A stretch of DNA of 64,000 nt from Owenia fusiformis (GCA_903813345.2 CAIIXF020000005.1:38195375-38259374), one strand, 5' to 3'; positions 21,723 to 36,600 are shown, counted from the first letter of the stretch. Program-made: numbers and translations. The notes: generated by a model from the sequence alone, not told the origin.

Positions 21723-24447
21723 AATCCCCAGTTTTCAAATTCAATTTAAATACCTCTATCTAGTCTGCTGACTTTGGCCCTTCTAAAATCAACAGTACAA
21801 ATCAGGCACCTTTGTAGCGTATTTATGTACTATGCACTTATTCAACATATGTTTTACAACTTAACCTTCCACAAGAGATAGTGACTTACTTAAGCGAAAT
21901 AGGTAAATAACTTTTTCAGATCAAAGGCCAAAAATAATTATCTCAACTGAAGTGGGTTTACGTTATGTCTATCAGTGGCGTAGAAAATATCATGAAATTT
22001 TTACGGTGATGGAGCTGAATCGACTCAGAATGAGAAGGCAGTCGTCCTCTATTCAGTACACACGTTACATTTTTTGTAATAATTTTATCAATAATGTTGT
22101 ATTTTAATAGTCTTGCTCCAAGACTCCACCACATCACCCTGGTATGAAGTAGATAATGGGGGTCCAGGGTCTTGAATCTTTTTATTTACATAAATAAGCT
22201 TACATTATATCAAGAAAGGAAGCTGGCATATGGTTTAATTTTTTCTGATATAAATAAACTACTCTGCCATCTATCAATGTAGCACGTATTTACGTAACAT
22301 TGGAGTAGCCACTAATGAGGCATACGAGGTGCACGACCCCACCAATAATTTACAGAAATATATATTCAGTCAGACTTTTTCGACTAAAATTTAGTTTGAA
22401 TTTACCTCCCAGATCCTAACTAGGACTACACTTCCGACTGTTGCTCTAAATTATGCATGGATATGTCGTGCCTTCATCCATGAAATAAATAATATGTTAA
22501 ATATTGAAGAAACTACGTCTTAATTCAACTAAACCGTTCAACTATCTGTGCTTCTGTGAATTCTTATGGTAATAAATAGATGGTGAGACGGTATAGAGAC
22601 ATAATAGAGACAAGAATCGACGACTGACTTTAATAATAGTTCACTCCATAAATCATTTGCCCACCTCCCCCATATACCTATACCAATCCCCATCCGAACT
22701 TTGTTTCGGATATAGTAAGACCCTCTGTCCGTTCGTCTGAAAAATAATTGAATAACTAGTGGATGGATTTTTTTCATAATTGGTGCAAACATGTATATTG
22801 GTAGAGTTTATGCAAAAAAATGTTTCAAGACGCCCACAAATCTATTGGTTTCCATTTTCACTCAAAATAATGAGTATTACTTTTTGAACTTTTGGTAATA
22901 CATATACTATTTTAGATGTATACCGAGACCGACTTCCAGGGTCAAAAAATATTTACTTCAAGTTAACCCAACAAGACATTCTCTCATATCTATTTATTAC
23001 ATAATACCAATAATTTATCATTTTTACAATAACATATACACGTACGCGTATTGCACAAACTTTGATTAATATTTGAACAGTACACCTCAGTCCGATCAGG
23101 AGAGGTTGTAGTTAACGTAATTGTGCAGTATCCCATGTATGAAATAGCAAAGAATGCTAAAGGGCCAATAGCTGCAATTATCATCCAAAATAGTCATAAA
23201 GTGTGTTAAAATTCACAACGATACGTAACATGATTAATATAAACTTGGACATAGACTCTGAAAATATATAAAAGCTTGAAAAAATGCATGACCTATATTG
23301 ACTTGCATCTTTTTCAATTTCAAAAACGACTAAATTTTCTTCACATATTCTATTGTTTCAAGCTTCCACAAGAAAAGAAAGCTTATAGTCGTAAGTCAAT
23401 TGATTGTGTAAGTTATCCATTATTATGCATTATGAATTCAAAATATTCTAATTAAGAGTTATTAAGAATTATAGCTAAGAGCCCTTTAAAAAGTAAAATG
23501 TCATGCAAGTAAGTCAACTGAATGATCCTAAGAGGTAGTTTGCGTCCAGCCTTTTAGACACTTTTTATTATGAAGCAATGATATGAAAGTTCCTAATATT
23601 TTCATACAATGATATTAATTTGTCAAAATAAATTTCAAATATATACATTTATTCCATTGTGCTCTCAGGCACAGGTCGTTTAATCTTTTTAACGAGATTA
23701 AAGGGATGTCTGTTATCTGAGCTAAAATCAAATTAAGTTTAACATATACCTATATATACAGTTACAATAATCATCTCAGATAAAGGCAAAAAATATTTTT
23801 GTTATATTTACAATGCTGACTTTATATACAATATTTACATTGGTGCATTATCAATTGAGACACCCCACTGAGCATTCATCTTAAATTCATCACAAGTCCT
23901 TACGTTTTAATGTCATAAAGCCTGCCAGTGTATAGAACCATCTCGACCCAGTCTCTTTTTTCTTCTGTCTGAAACTATGGTTTCAGGAGTAGAACAGAAA
24001 GGGTCACAGACACAGAAAGATCACGTGACAACCCTGATGAACCATATTGCATCATGGGACTATCAGTACAGAATTTAGTTCAGCATTGGTATATATCGAT
24101 ATAGCTCCTCCAGGTTTTGATGAACATGGATGTTTCCGATTATATCAAAAATATATCAATATCACCACATATTACATTTTTGTGTTTCCAATTTTTCCAT
24201 ATTTCGTTATTTTGATTGTAAACTCGCTATATACATAATCCTGAAATGAATCAGACATAATCCAGATTTGATCCCATATATATTCGTGTCATAATCCATG
24301 TTTTGTCCTTATGTAATCCGAATATAATCCTACAGTATTGAAGTCAAACACAGTGCACACTACAACGTTTAATAATAATACATTTAAAGATAACTCGAGA
24401 TCTGAAATATGTAAAATTACCAACATGTACACACAAGTTGCTTCGTC
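21723..24447. other. Intergenic between SLC10-like 5' end and Roco 3' end
   Basis: About 2.7 kb of AT-rich sequence. No gene, tandem array or foldback recognised. Confidence 0.5.
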
Positions 24448-24618
24448 TCATAATATTGTACATGTTTTGCTCTTTCCATTACGATGCGCCTCTTCCTGCG
24501 CTTTGTCGAGGGCCTGTTGAACACCTTTGGCAGCTTCAAACACAGCTTTGGCAGCCTCGTCTATCTGTCCTGTCTGTGTGGCCCAAGCTGCTCCAGCGGT
24601 TACCTTTGCGGCCTCAAC
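24448..24618 (-). CDS. Roco exon 18: helical tail ending in a CaaX box
   Basis: Acceptor CTTCAG; 56 codons and stop. An Ala-rich helix (IDEAAKAVFEAAKGVQQALD and so on) runs into EEAHRNGKSKTCTIL. The last four residues C-T-I-L fit a CaaX prenylation signal; a terminal Leu is the geranylgeranyltransferase I preference. Basic residues lie just before it. An ATTAAA on the minus strand at 24368-24373 could serve polyadenylation. Confidence 0.78.
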   Translation of the reverse strand, partial: VEAAKVTAGAAWATQTGQIDEAAKAVFEAAKGVQQALDKAQEEAHRNGKSKTCTIL

Positions 24619-27600
24619 CTGAAGTTCAAGTCCCATTGGCGGTAAGTCATTGCCTTATGATGTTTAATATGTAGGGGATACATTGGTTGAATAGGAATAT
24701 TGAAATATATCAATGCTAGGACAGACAAGCATGGCAAATACAGGATTTACCATGTTGATTTTTAGTTCTTACTTCGACAGTAAAATTAACTACGAAACTT
24801 TTGACCTGTGAAATCATGTTCTCTGCAAAATATCAAATTGAACAGTAAAATGTTTTAAAGATAATGGTGAAGCACTTTTAAATTAACCCTCGTGCAAAAC
24901 ATTTAAAAGGTTTATTAAACTGCAAAATAGGTGCATTACCTGTGCGGCTGATATGACCTCGTCCCCTCTGTTCATATCGTCATAACCAACTTTGATATAC
25001 TCCGCTACCCCGCTAGCCAAGATGGCCGCCACAAAGGCAGACGCAATCCGAGTGGCTTCTCTTGTTTCCTCTTCTTCAGACATAACACGAGATCCTACAT
25101 ACAAGAATATTAACAATTGAAACAATTAAAGATCGAGAAAAATGAATTCATACTATTGCTAGGAAATCATGGTGAAGTCGCCCAAATAGACATTTTCAAT
25201 GCATGTTGATTTTACGGGGACATTGTTCCATTATTTTTGGTAAGCATGAACGATTTGTTGAGAAAAAGGGGTAACCAACTCAATCACAAAGGCCCATAAT
25301 CATATGTTCACCAAAGGAAGCTCATCAAAATTATTGTGCTGTATATGTACAGTATATGTATAAGCCTACTCTTAATGAATTCTCCAAATGAACAGTTTAA
25401 AGTAAAAGGTGTCCAGTGGAGAAATTTGGTCTTTTAGAAAGGTTTACAGAGACGTACACAGATTATAGCTTTAGCTGGCAAAAACATATAAAAGCATATT
25501 TACCAACAGCTACGAGGGTCCCTTCTTGTGTCGAGTCTTTGTCCTTATCGTCATCATCCTTCTTTCCCTTGGTGGCTTCAGCCTTATTGCCATCAGAGTC
25601 CGTTGTTATCTTTCCATCTATGTTCCACTTAATATCCACCTTCTAAAACATACGGGAGATATGAACTTCAATAATGATCATGCCAGAAATATTGCGAATC
25701 AAAGGTGAAAAGAACTAGCTAATTGTTTATTGCATTGATAAGGAATGCCTTGTCCATAACTGAGCTATAGCATTGTCCAGGTAATGTAGATCCGGCGCGT
25801 AACCATAATTAACAATTAACATTGGCAAATGGACATAATTGTCATTAGTTTTCAACATAGCTGAACTCGTCTGGTACACATAGCTTGGATTGTGTGAGAT
25901 GATCCAGGTTGTGAATAAACCCAAATGATTACACTAGAAATGTGAATCTACTTTGCGAGATTAACGGACAACATTTTTGTATTTTTATGAAAAAAAGTTG
26001 GAATATTTATTGAGCTGTCAAATAACATAACAGTAATCTATTTCATTTAAGATTGATTGGCATTGTTTCCATACAATAAAGCAACACATCAGACACAATA
26101 TCGCAATTGTCATAAATCATGAACCGCAATACATTCTTTTCATATAAACAATCGCAAAGTTTGTGGTATTGTAGTTATTATTTGATCAGCAGTTATAATA
26201 CACTGAGTTTTCCTTGATATATTTATTTCCCCGATATATTTTGTGTAATTTAATTTGTGATCCATTCCATAATATATCAGACACAAATCTACTCCTTGAT
26301 CAAGCACAACATAATCAGTTGAATTTTATTAAGTCCGTCACCTGTGTCTATGTCTATAGTTTCACCTATGTCTACAATTTCATCAGTTTAATATCTTGTG
26401 AATAACAATTTTTATTCAAGTGAGATCAATAAAACTGATCGACCTTATCATTGTTCATTTACTTTGGAATCAACAGATTAATTTAAAAGATCACCTTGAG
26501 CTTAGTTCTTTTCAACATCGATGACCTGAATTCATTTGTAGACTATATATTAGGAAACGTTGAAAAATAATATTGCTACATGTATGTAATGCTTGAAATT
26601 CTAGAAAAACTGCCTGGATCATTCCTAAAATGAGAATAAAAAAGGCATGTTTCGAGTGTTTTTTCGTACAGTGCAAGTAAATCTTATTTTAATTTTACTT
26701 TACACACAAATGACTCCAATCGGATACAATGATCATTCATATCATTTACTGGTGAAATAAAGCATAACATTTTGTATTGAAGTTCTTTATTTTACATTCG
26801 CTTGATGTAAATGAATAAAATCTCTAGCTGACTCAGAAAATGGACTCTGCTATCAGGCACCCAACAACATTTACCTAACAGATGGAGAAAATGCCAATCA
26901 ATGTTGTGAAATATGGTAAATATTTGTATTTTATTACATTCTTTTACAATATTATCTCAGCTAAATATTGCTGATAGAAAACGCTTTCATCACCAACCGA
27001 TCTATAATCAAAGGCTCTGTAAATCTAGAACCAAAACAATTCCTGAGCGTAATATGACTACGCAAACTAAAAACAAACATGTTAATTACTAATCTCTCGG
27101 GCAACATTTTAGTATGTAAGCATTTATCAATTGCCGTAATTCCAGTTACCAGCAAAGCATCAAAATAATTAGATTAAAAAATAGGAAAAGACACTTAATT
27201 TATGATTTGGTTATTAATCATATGGGACATACACTTTACCTTCGTGTTCGGTACGTTTGAGAACTTTAATTTTTATTGACTATAGAATCCAAAAGAATCT
27301 ACCTTTTTCTTCTTTGACATGTGATTCTTTCGCTTGCTTTGTCGTTTATTCTGTAGCCGTACTATCTGACTATTAGTCGTGTCGTTGATCAACTTGCGGC
27401 TGTTTATGACGTTTGTCCTCTTCAGCACCATCAACTTTATGAAACTCTTCAGATCAGATAGGTCCTCACCTGAAACATTTCGAACCTCAATGTCAACTTC
27501 TTTCACTTTTACAAAAGTTATCTATCAATCGATGTTTGACATTTCAAATATCTACAATATCTTTAGAAATATTTCTCTTGAAAATTTAACATTTTATGTA

Positions 27601-30600
27601 TCACTTTTTGTCACCCTGAAATATATGAAATGTAAAGCAATTTCAATAAATTTCTCGAAAAACATGCATGTTAATATCATCAGCCTAGCTGTTATTCAGT
27701 TGAATGGAACAATAGTAAAACACAATTTTCACTCAGCATATCCGTTAACAATTATCCTTTATAATAGAGTTTCACAGATATTGTTTTATATATCGATGTT
27801 TCAGTCCACTGACTATTTGCGAACTTTTAGATATCGTATCGTATCGTAACAACACCGTTACCTGATCAGTATTTCGTATCTCCAAATATTTATATGACAA
27901 ATTGTATCGTTCAATGTACCAAATCTGTTTGAAACGATATGCCATATCATGTTCTTTTAATCCAATTAATAAACAAAATATGCTCTATCCGATAAAACAA
28001 AGCACAGGAAATAATGACCTGTCCTATGTAGGTTGACAATTAGAACATATTCGTGGAATATGCCCTTCCATGTAATACAGTACGATTCCGCAATATGAGG
28101 TGTCCGTTGACAAAAAGGACATACATACCCAGAGTATGTGCATATAATTGGTACATATACGAGTCCATAAAATATACCTTACCCTGTAATCTAGCACGAG
28201 TTCAAAAATATGTTATTTCCATCGGAAGAGTCTTCCCCACGTGTTTGTTATCCTCACATTAATACAATACAGCCATAACAGGATATATTCTATGTGTATT
28301 GCTAAACTAGAAATTATCTATGCATATGATTTCAATGCATTAGTATTAAATACGAAATTGTCTTCAACTCTACGTTTTCCAATTATTGCTCTCATATATA
28401 GTATGCCAACGTAAGTATATAATTATACAGCACATTGGAAAGAGTTAAAATTGAGTAAAATTAAACTCTGCATGAGACACATTGTGTGTTAAACAAATGT
28501 TCTTTTTATTAATTTCCTTGGTATTTGAACTTAAGTGGCTGCTAGAATTGGTTAATAGGAGAATATCGATTTATAATGACTCGAACAATGTCCACGTTTG
28601 TACAGTTATTGACTGATAAGTAAAAGGTTAACTGGAGAAATGATTGCTGTTGCAAGTCACAATTTCCTAATTGGTGTCGCATATCTTGGCGAATGTTTTC
28701 ACAAAAATGGTTCCTACGAAGGAGTACTACATTGTATACAGCAGAGAGACCAAACATTTTGAGGACATGTAACGACACTGCTGAAACATGACACGATAAT
28801 TTAAAGTCATATTGTTTAAGAAGCGATATCTGAGTGAGTCACAGAGGTGATCATATATATATCTCATTGTCATTATCTCATTGTCATTATCTCATTGCCA
28901 TAATTCAATTGTCATTATCTAATTGATTGTCATTATCTCATCGTCATTATCACATTGATTGTCATTATCTCATTGTCATTATCTCATTGCCATTATCTCA
29001 TTGTCATTATCTCATAGCCATTATTTCATTGTCATTATCTCATTGATTGTAATTATCTAATTGCCATTATCTCATTGATTGTTATCATCTCATTGTCCTT
29101 ATCCCATTGATTGTCATCATCTCATTGTCATTATCTCATTGTCATTATCTCATTGCCATTATCTCATTGTCATAATCTCATTGCCATTATCTCATTGCCA
29201 TGATTTAATTGTCATTATCTTATTGTCATTATCTCATAGCCATTATCTCATTGTCATTATCTCATTGCCATTATCTCATTGTCATTATCGCATAGCCATT
29301 ATTTATTTGTCATTATCTCATGGATTGTAATTATCTCATCGCCATTATCTCATTGATTGTTATTATCTCATTGTCATTACCTCATTGTCATAATCTCATT
29401 GATTGTTATTATCTCATTGTCATTATCTCATTGATTGTCATTATCTCATTGTCATTATCTCATTGCCATTATCTCATTGTCATTATATCATTGCCATTAT
29501 CTCATTGTCATTATCTCATTGTCATTATCGCATAGCCATTATTTAATTCTCATTATCTCATGGATTGTAATTATCTCATCGCCATTATCTCATTGATTGT
29601 TATTATCTCATTGTCATTATCTCATTGTCATAATCTCATTGATTGTCATTATCTCATTGTCATTATCTAAAAGCCATTATCTCATTGTCATTATCTCATT
29701 GCCATTATTTCATTGTCATTATCTCATAGCCATTATTTCATTGCCATTATCTCATTGATTGTAATTATATCATTACCATTATCTCATTGATTGTCATTAT
29801 CTCATTGTCATTTTCTCATTGATTGTCATTATCTCATTGCCATTATCTTATTAGCATTATCTCATGACATGAATACATATCCATGGGTGTGGTAAAGTAT
29901 GAGGCAGGCGATGCAATTGCCTCATACTATTCCCCTTTAACTGAAATTGCCTCGCCAATTTGAAATTGCCTTACATATAAAAAATTTGCCTCGTTTTCAA
30001 GGGCCAAGCCCTTGATATCCCCTTATTTACATGCAAATCCGTTGAACAATCCGCTCATTCATATGCACTCTCTATATGCCTGATGATAGTATTGTCTTCA
30101 CTTACCCTTAAAAGGCATAAGAACCTCTGTGGTGAGATTCCGCTCTGACTCGCCTTGAAAGAACGTAATATTCTGCTTGGCTCTCAGTGCCGCCAAACAA
30201 TTGTAAATTGGAAAATAATGAACTCCATCAACGGTTCCTCCCTTGAAGAAATGTTTCCCCATCGGAACAATGGAGATCTGTAAGGCGGGAGATGAAACAA
30301 CAATTAAGTCAGTGGGATATTTCAATTCAAGAATGGCAGTGTCTGATAGGAGCACACTTGGAGAGAGAAAGACAATCTTAAACACTTAAAACTGTCCACC
30401 GAAAAAGCGACATCTTTTGAACGAGTTGATGTTTTAATAAGGACAATGGAACTTGGTGCAAATAAATGAAGTAATGATCTCAGGGTACAGTCTATATACA
30501 AGACGCCATCTTTAATGTAATATATAAATTTTCTGAGGTTATAAAAGTTCCTTGATACTCTAACAATGAATGTCATCGCTGTACCTTTTGATACTCACTT

Positions 30601-33600
30601 ATGTATAAGTTTCTTTAAGATACAAATAATGATACCTCTACAAGTGTCTTCTTAATTATACTCACAAGGAATGCTACAACTACAAGAGGGTTTATGATAC
30701 TCACTGGGGCATAAAGTCCCTTCCATTGTTTGAAATATTTCTCCGCAGCCGTTATAAGCAGGGCCATTTCTACCCAGATAAGCTCCACAGTCTGGCGAAT
30801 TTCTCCGTCCTCCGCGTTGGCTCGCCCTGCTATGTTGAATGACCCATCGTCCAAGAAACAGCATATACACCTAGGGAAAGGGGAGACGGGGTCAAGGTTC
30901 ATGTCACTTCGACTTTTTCATTTGTACAATGAAATGCGATATTTACATTGCATGTGTATTTACTTGGAATAAAGGCCGACTCAAATATATATAAATTCAA
31001 AACTGGAATATTTTTTTAAATACCTATGCAATCAACTAATAATTTCTGATGTAAATTATACTCTGTCCTTGATTTGTAAATAATAAAAGAAATTGGAGAT
31101 ATATCAGAAGTTCCACCTATTGAGCATTTGGTTCATCAGTCAGGAGTTTCAAAGTCATAAATTTAATTTCTTCAGTATTTGAGATCTTATGCAATATAAT
31201 GTAACCAAATGAAGGGTTATAGCGAATTTTAACTCTAATTTGAACATAGCCATACTTTGAAGAGATCATGAAATTATTGCAAAATCCCATATCAGGCGGC
31301 CATTTTGAATTTTCCCTGAGATGGATAGAGGGATTTATTATACAAAGTTCATCTACTGTACAATTAACACATGATTACTAACCTCGTCTATTCTAGACAA
31401 GACTCCGTTTCTCCAGCAATGTTGATAGTTACAAAATTCGCTGCTGGCACGCTTCACATTAGCTAATGCCCTCAACAGCAGGCCGGGTGGCACCCCTGTT
31501 GGGAAGTCGTAGCGCCAACCAATTTGAAGATCTCCCTTGAATGGCGTCGGTGTCCAGTTCAGTTGCTGCAATATATTTAAGGCAATTTCGAACTGTTTTT
31601 GCCCAATGTGGTCAATATAATATACAAATATCTGCCCTCGGGGTCAATAGCCCTCAGGCAGATATATAATATTAGCCTCGGGATAATCCCAATATCCTGA
31701 ACCTCATATAGGATAATCTCTATATATCTGGGATAAGATTTGGAGAGGGATATTGAATCAACTTACAGGCTTTATATATGGCATTGGGAATCAACTTACA
31801 GGTTTTAAATCTGGCATTAGGTTCATGAGAAGGATGTTGAATCAACTTACAGGTTTTATATCTGGCATTAGGTTCATGAGAAGGATGTTGAATCAACTTA
31901 CAGGTTTTATATCTGGCATTAGGTTCGTGAGAGGGATGTTGAATCAACTTACAGGTTTGTATCTGGCATTAGGTTCATGAGAAGGATGTTGAATCAACTT
32001 ACAGGTTTTATATATGGCAGTGGGAATCAACTTACAGGTTTTAAATCTGGCATTAGGTTCATGAGAAGGATGTTGAATCAACTTACAGGTTTTATATCTG
32101 GCATTAGGTTCATGAGAAGGATGTTGAATCAACTTACAGGTTTTATATCTGGCATTAGGTTCGTGAGAAGGTTGTTGAATCAACTTACAGGTTTTATATC
32201 TGGCATTAGGTTCATGAGAAGGATGTTGAATCAACTTACAGGTTTTATATCTGGCTTTAGGTTCATGAGAAGGATGTTGAATCAACTTACGGGTTTAAAA
32301 TCTGGGATTAGGTTCATGAGAGGGATGTTGAATCAATTTACAGGTTTTATATCTGGTATTAGATTCACGAGAAGGATATTGAAGGCTTTATATCTGGCAT
32401 TAGGTTCACGAGAAGGATATTGAAGGCTTTATATCTGGCATTAGGTTCGTAAGAGGGATGTTGAATCAACTTACAGGTTTTATATCTGGTATTAGATTCA
32501 CGAGAAGGATATTGAAGGCTTTATATCTGGCATTAGGTTCGTAAGAGGGATGTTGAATCAACTTACAGGTTTTAAATCTGGTATTAGGTTCATGAGAAGG
32601 ATATTGAAGGCTTTATATCTGGCATTACTGTAGGTTCGTGAGAAGGATGTTGAATCAACTTACAGGTTTTATATCTGGCATTAGGTTCATGAGAAGGATG
32701 TTGAATCAACTTACAGGTTTTATATCTGGCATTAGGTTCATGAGAGGGATGTTGAATCAATTTACAGGTTTTATATCTGGAAGTGGGAATCAACTTACAG
32801 GTTTTATATCTGGCATTAGGTTCATGAGAGGGATGTTGAATCAATTTACAGGTTTTATATCTGGCAGTGGGAATCAACTTACAGGTTTTATATCTGGCAT
32901 TAGGTTCATGAGAGGGATGTTGAATCAATTTACAGGTTTTATATCTGGCAGTGGGAATCAACTTACAGGTCTTATATCTGGCAGTGGGAATCAACTTACA
33001 GGTTTTATATCTGGCATTAGGTTCGTGAGAGGGGTGTTGGATCAACTTACAGGTTTTATATCTGGTATTATATTCATGAGAAGGATATATTGAAGGCTTA
33101 ATATCTGGCATTAGGTTCGTGAGGAGGGTATCGAATCAACTTACAGGTTTTATATCTGGCATTAGGTTCATGAGAGGGATGTAATATCTTGACTGTGTGC
33201 TGAGAGACTTGAAATGGGGCAATGCCAAGCCCTTGGTGGGAGTCTTTGAAGCTTCAGCCTTGGACAACAGACTCAATCTCCCAAGAGTTTCCACCATCAG
33301 AACAGCTTGCTCATCTGTTATGTTGAAATCCTATAAAAAGTATTCATAAATTGTTTCACATTTCATTTACATAAAGGTGTTGATGAAGACCGAGAAAAAC
33401 CAAAAATTAAATGCAAAAACATAATATGCCAAAATCTAAATGAGTATTCTTCCTGTATGTAATATTACTCCACTCTACATTAGCACTTTAAAGATAAGAA
33501 TGTAATTTGCATCTTATATGATATACACTTAGTCTAGCTCTTACCTGCCATATGAGAGGCAGCAGTGACATCCTAACAAGCCCCTCTAGAGGGATTTCTT

Positions 33601-36600
33601 CAAGAACCCTCACTAAGATAGCAGGATCAGGCTTGGGATAGCCAGACTCTTTAGGCCAGAATCTTCGAGCTGCAGAAATGACCAAGTTGATAAATATTAA
33701 CATATTCACACATGGGTCATTTTTAAAATACGCGAACTAATCAATTGAACTTTTAAAGTTTTCATAGGTTCATGCAACTGCACGTTTGTTGTTTAAATAC
33801 ACTTCATACATGTATTTATATACGCTAATGATATTTCATTCACTAAAATACAGTTAGTAAGTAGATATACATAATAATTAATATCTCTAAAATGTGAAAT
33901 TCTTAAAATCATTCATAATTCAGCTGTTTCTCTATATAAAAGTTTTATGTAGAGAAAACCTACCTTCAAATCGAAAAGCTTGTTTGTCATTGTCAACAAT
34001 CGTGGCACAGATAGACTCAGCGAAGGCATAAGGATAAATACAAATGACTCGATCCCGGGGGTCAGACGGGTTCCTATTCTCAGAGAATTTAAAGTCTAAA
34101 ACCCCACCCTGAAACGAAAGCAAAGTGGTTGATTTTTGTGACTTTATGTGTAACAAGTAAGTGGATGTAAAAGAATTGTTAACTTAACTTTATATTCTTC
34201 TTAGTGAACAATTTAGAATCAATAAACCATCAATATGATTTTATAAAAAAAGGGAATAACAATAAATTGATAGAGACAATACTTCTTAAGATAGAGAGGA
34301 CACAATTTAAATATATTTTTTCCTTACAACAGTGTGAAGGAACTCTATCTCGCCCTCTAAGATCTCCTCCTGGGGGATGCGCTCCTCACACATGGCCATC
34401 TCCTTAAACTCCTTCCACGTCATCAACAAAGTGCCCTTCTGGCGCAGCTTCAGTATCTCATCATACAATTGTATCAAGCCGGGCTTGATCTCCCGAATCA
34501 GATGGGGAAACGTCTTCGGGTCGAGGGCTTTAGTGAATAGTTTAGTCTTTATCTCATCGACACCCTGGAAAAACAGTTGACTTGTGTTTTTATTAGCTTG
34601 TAGAAATAACTATTTTGTTATAAACAAAAGAATAATTGTACCATATGGTATTTCGCTCAACGATTATCTACCAGTCCATTCTATTTAATACAAGCACAAG
34701 AAAATGTAAGTGTTATCCAGCCATGTATTGTTAATCTACAATACAGTATATACTTACATAAAGGGATAATATGATATCCCTAGGCAAAGAATAACTCTTA
34801 CAGTATAGGTATATTAACTTACCTTTCCAGTGGCTGCGTTAACGGATATTACGCTATTTGGCACATTCAGTTGGTGCTTCAAGACATACTTTACTTCCTC
34901 TATGCGTTTTAGAAACACATTCTCCTTTCCAAATTGTCTGAAAATTTGAAAATATTTTTTTTCAACTACGAGTCTTTGTCCAGGAAAGAAGTGATGCGGG
35001 GGAAAAGTGTGAGATTGAAATAAGAATCCCAGTCAGACATTTTCATACATAAACACCAGCATTTACATGTATTCATTTTTACTTAATCAAACATGTTAAA
35101 TACATTGCAAGACAAATATAATTTAATATATTAATATACTTTCACATTACATCATTTAGCTGAAATGATATTGCTTGTTTCTGGGCGACAGACCTAATAC
35201 TTCAGGCATATGACGAAAATCAATTAAGATTTACAGTTCTTTCAAGGCTATTATATCGCTTATGAAGATGATTGTTTATCTGTTTACTTTACATTGAGGG
35301 AGCCCTCAGTCGAGTAAATCCCCCTTCATATCCTCTTACACGAATCGGTTTGGAATCTAAAAATGGGTGTGTGAGCTTACAATGACGCAATAGTTGCTAC
35401 CTACACGTACACTTGGGAAATACTAGTATATCTGTATATGATCGAACTCATCAATTATTCTAACAATTAGTTTCTCTTATCGAACAGTATTGTTCATGAA
35501 GTTGAAAGTTGCTTCAATCATCGTAATGATGATTAGCTAATGTAACACCGAACTGTACTAAAATGACCAAATTGTCCAGGTTGTAGTGCGATTGTATATA
35601 AACCTTTCTTAAAAGCCATTATCAATTTTCTTCTTCTTAAGCCATTTTAATGGGGAAATACCAAGCTTATGAAGATGAGTGTATATTAACACGGTGCAAA
35701 GGTGAATAAATTACAAAAAATCAAGTACGACGAATTCCATATTCCTGTGAAAAAAAATACAAAATTATTTTATCATATATTCATTTATTAAAATTACAAA
35801 ATAACAAGTGAAATATTTTGTCATTTATTTATAATATATTATAAAATAATCCAAAATAAAGGCAGAGAAATTATTCCAACATGTTTCTTTATTTATAAAA
35901 TCATCACGCCATCATCATCTTCAGTCAGAGTCATTTTAAGTGAAGCCATTTTCTTTAAAATTCTCCAATATCGCGGTTGTTTGGGCATCTATTTGTAGTT
36001 ATTTACCATTATAGCTTCATGAATTTGCATGGCGAAACATTTGGAATCCAGATTCAACTTAGTTTAGCTGAAATCGGAGGTTTATCGAAAAGGAAAGAAT
36101 TTCGGCAACCATCTTGAATGAAGCTTGCCAGTTAGAGTCATCCAGCTGTGGAACAGTGTATATAAAACTACATAATTCTATGTGAAATATTTTCTGAAAA
36201 GGTCAATGCGATGTCATTAAATAATTGAACAGAATAATAAGTATCTTGTATTGTATACAGGATTCACGCCAATGTAATTATCGAATTGTATGTTCGTTAT
36301 TTCCATTCAAAGTGCCGCAAATATCAATTATCCATTGAGGATTGACAAACAACGGGCGAGGACAAAATTCAATAGACTAGGTGCGAGTAGAAATAATCTT
36401 GATTTACGTCATAAAAAATTCAAAATTCAGTCAAACTGATGTCATATTTGAAATCTACATTTAAAATTACATTTAGAAATGTGTTTCTAAAAAGAGTTTA
36501 TCAGTCAGGTTCAGTAACTAAGTCAACATTCGAAATTCGTATGTTCATCAATATTTACTGTGAATGGTGCCACAATTGAAGTAAAGTTCAGGTTTATCAT

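Noticed and set aside
24438-24674. 78-codon plus-strand frame over the last Roco exon
   Set aside because: Antisense shadow of the CaaX exon, which fits splice sites and phase.
27379-27849. 156-codon plus-strand frame
   Set aside because: Lies opposite Roco exon 15 and in AT-rich intron; composition is Ile/Ser/Phe-rich with no domain. A chance frame.
29079-29535. 71-83 codon frames rich in SLSHCHYLIVI
   Set aside because: Pure product of the 14-bp tandem repeat.
30652-30870. Alternative frame of exon 13 (VYMLFLGRWVIQHSR...) as the real coding frame
   Set aside because: It fits the visible splice phases, but lacks COR-like features that the other frame shows. Kept as an open conflict rather than accepted.
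31720-33111. Reading frames of 75-173 codons across the 51-bp repeats on both strands (e.g. with KTCKLIQHPSHEPNARY)
   Set aside because: The unit is 51 bp, a multiple of three, so any stop-free frame stays open. The frame is not the exon 11 frame and has no start context or domain.
31746-33180. CRISPR-like array
   Set aside because: Units are contiguous without unique spacers, and the DNA is eukaryotic.
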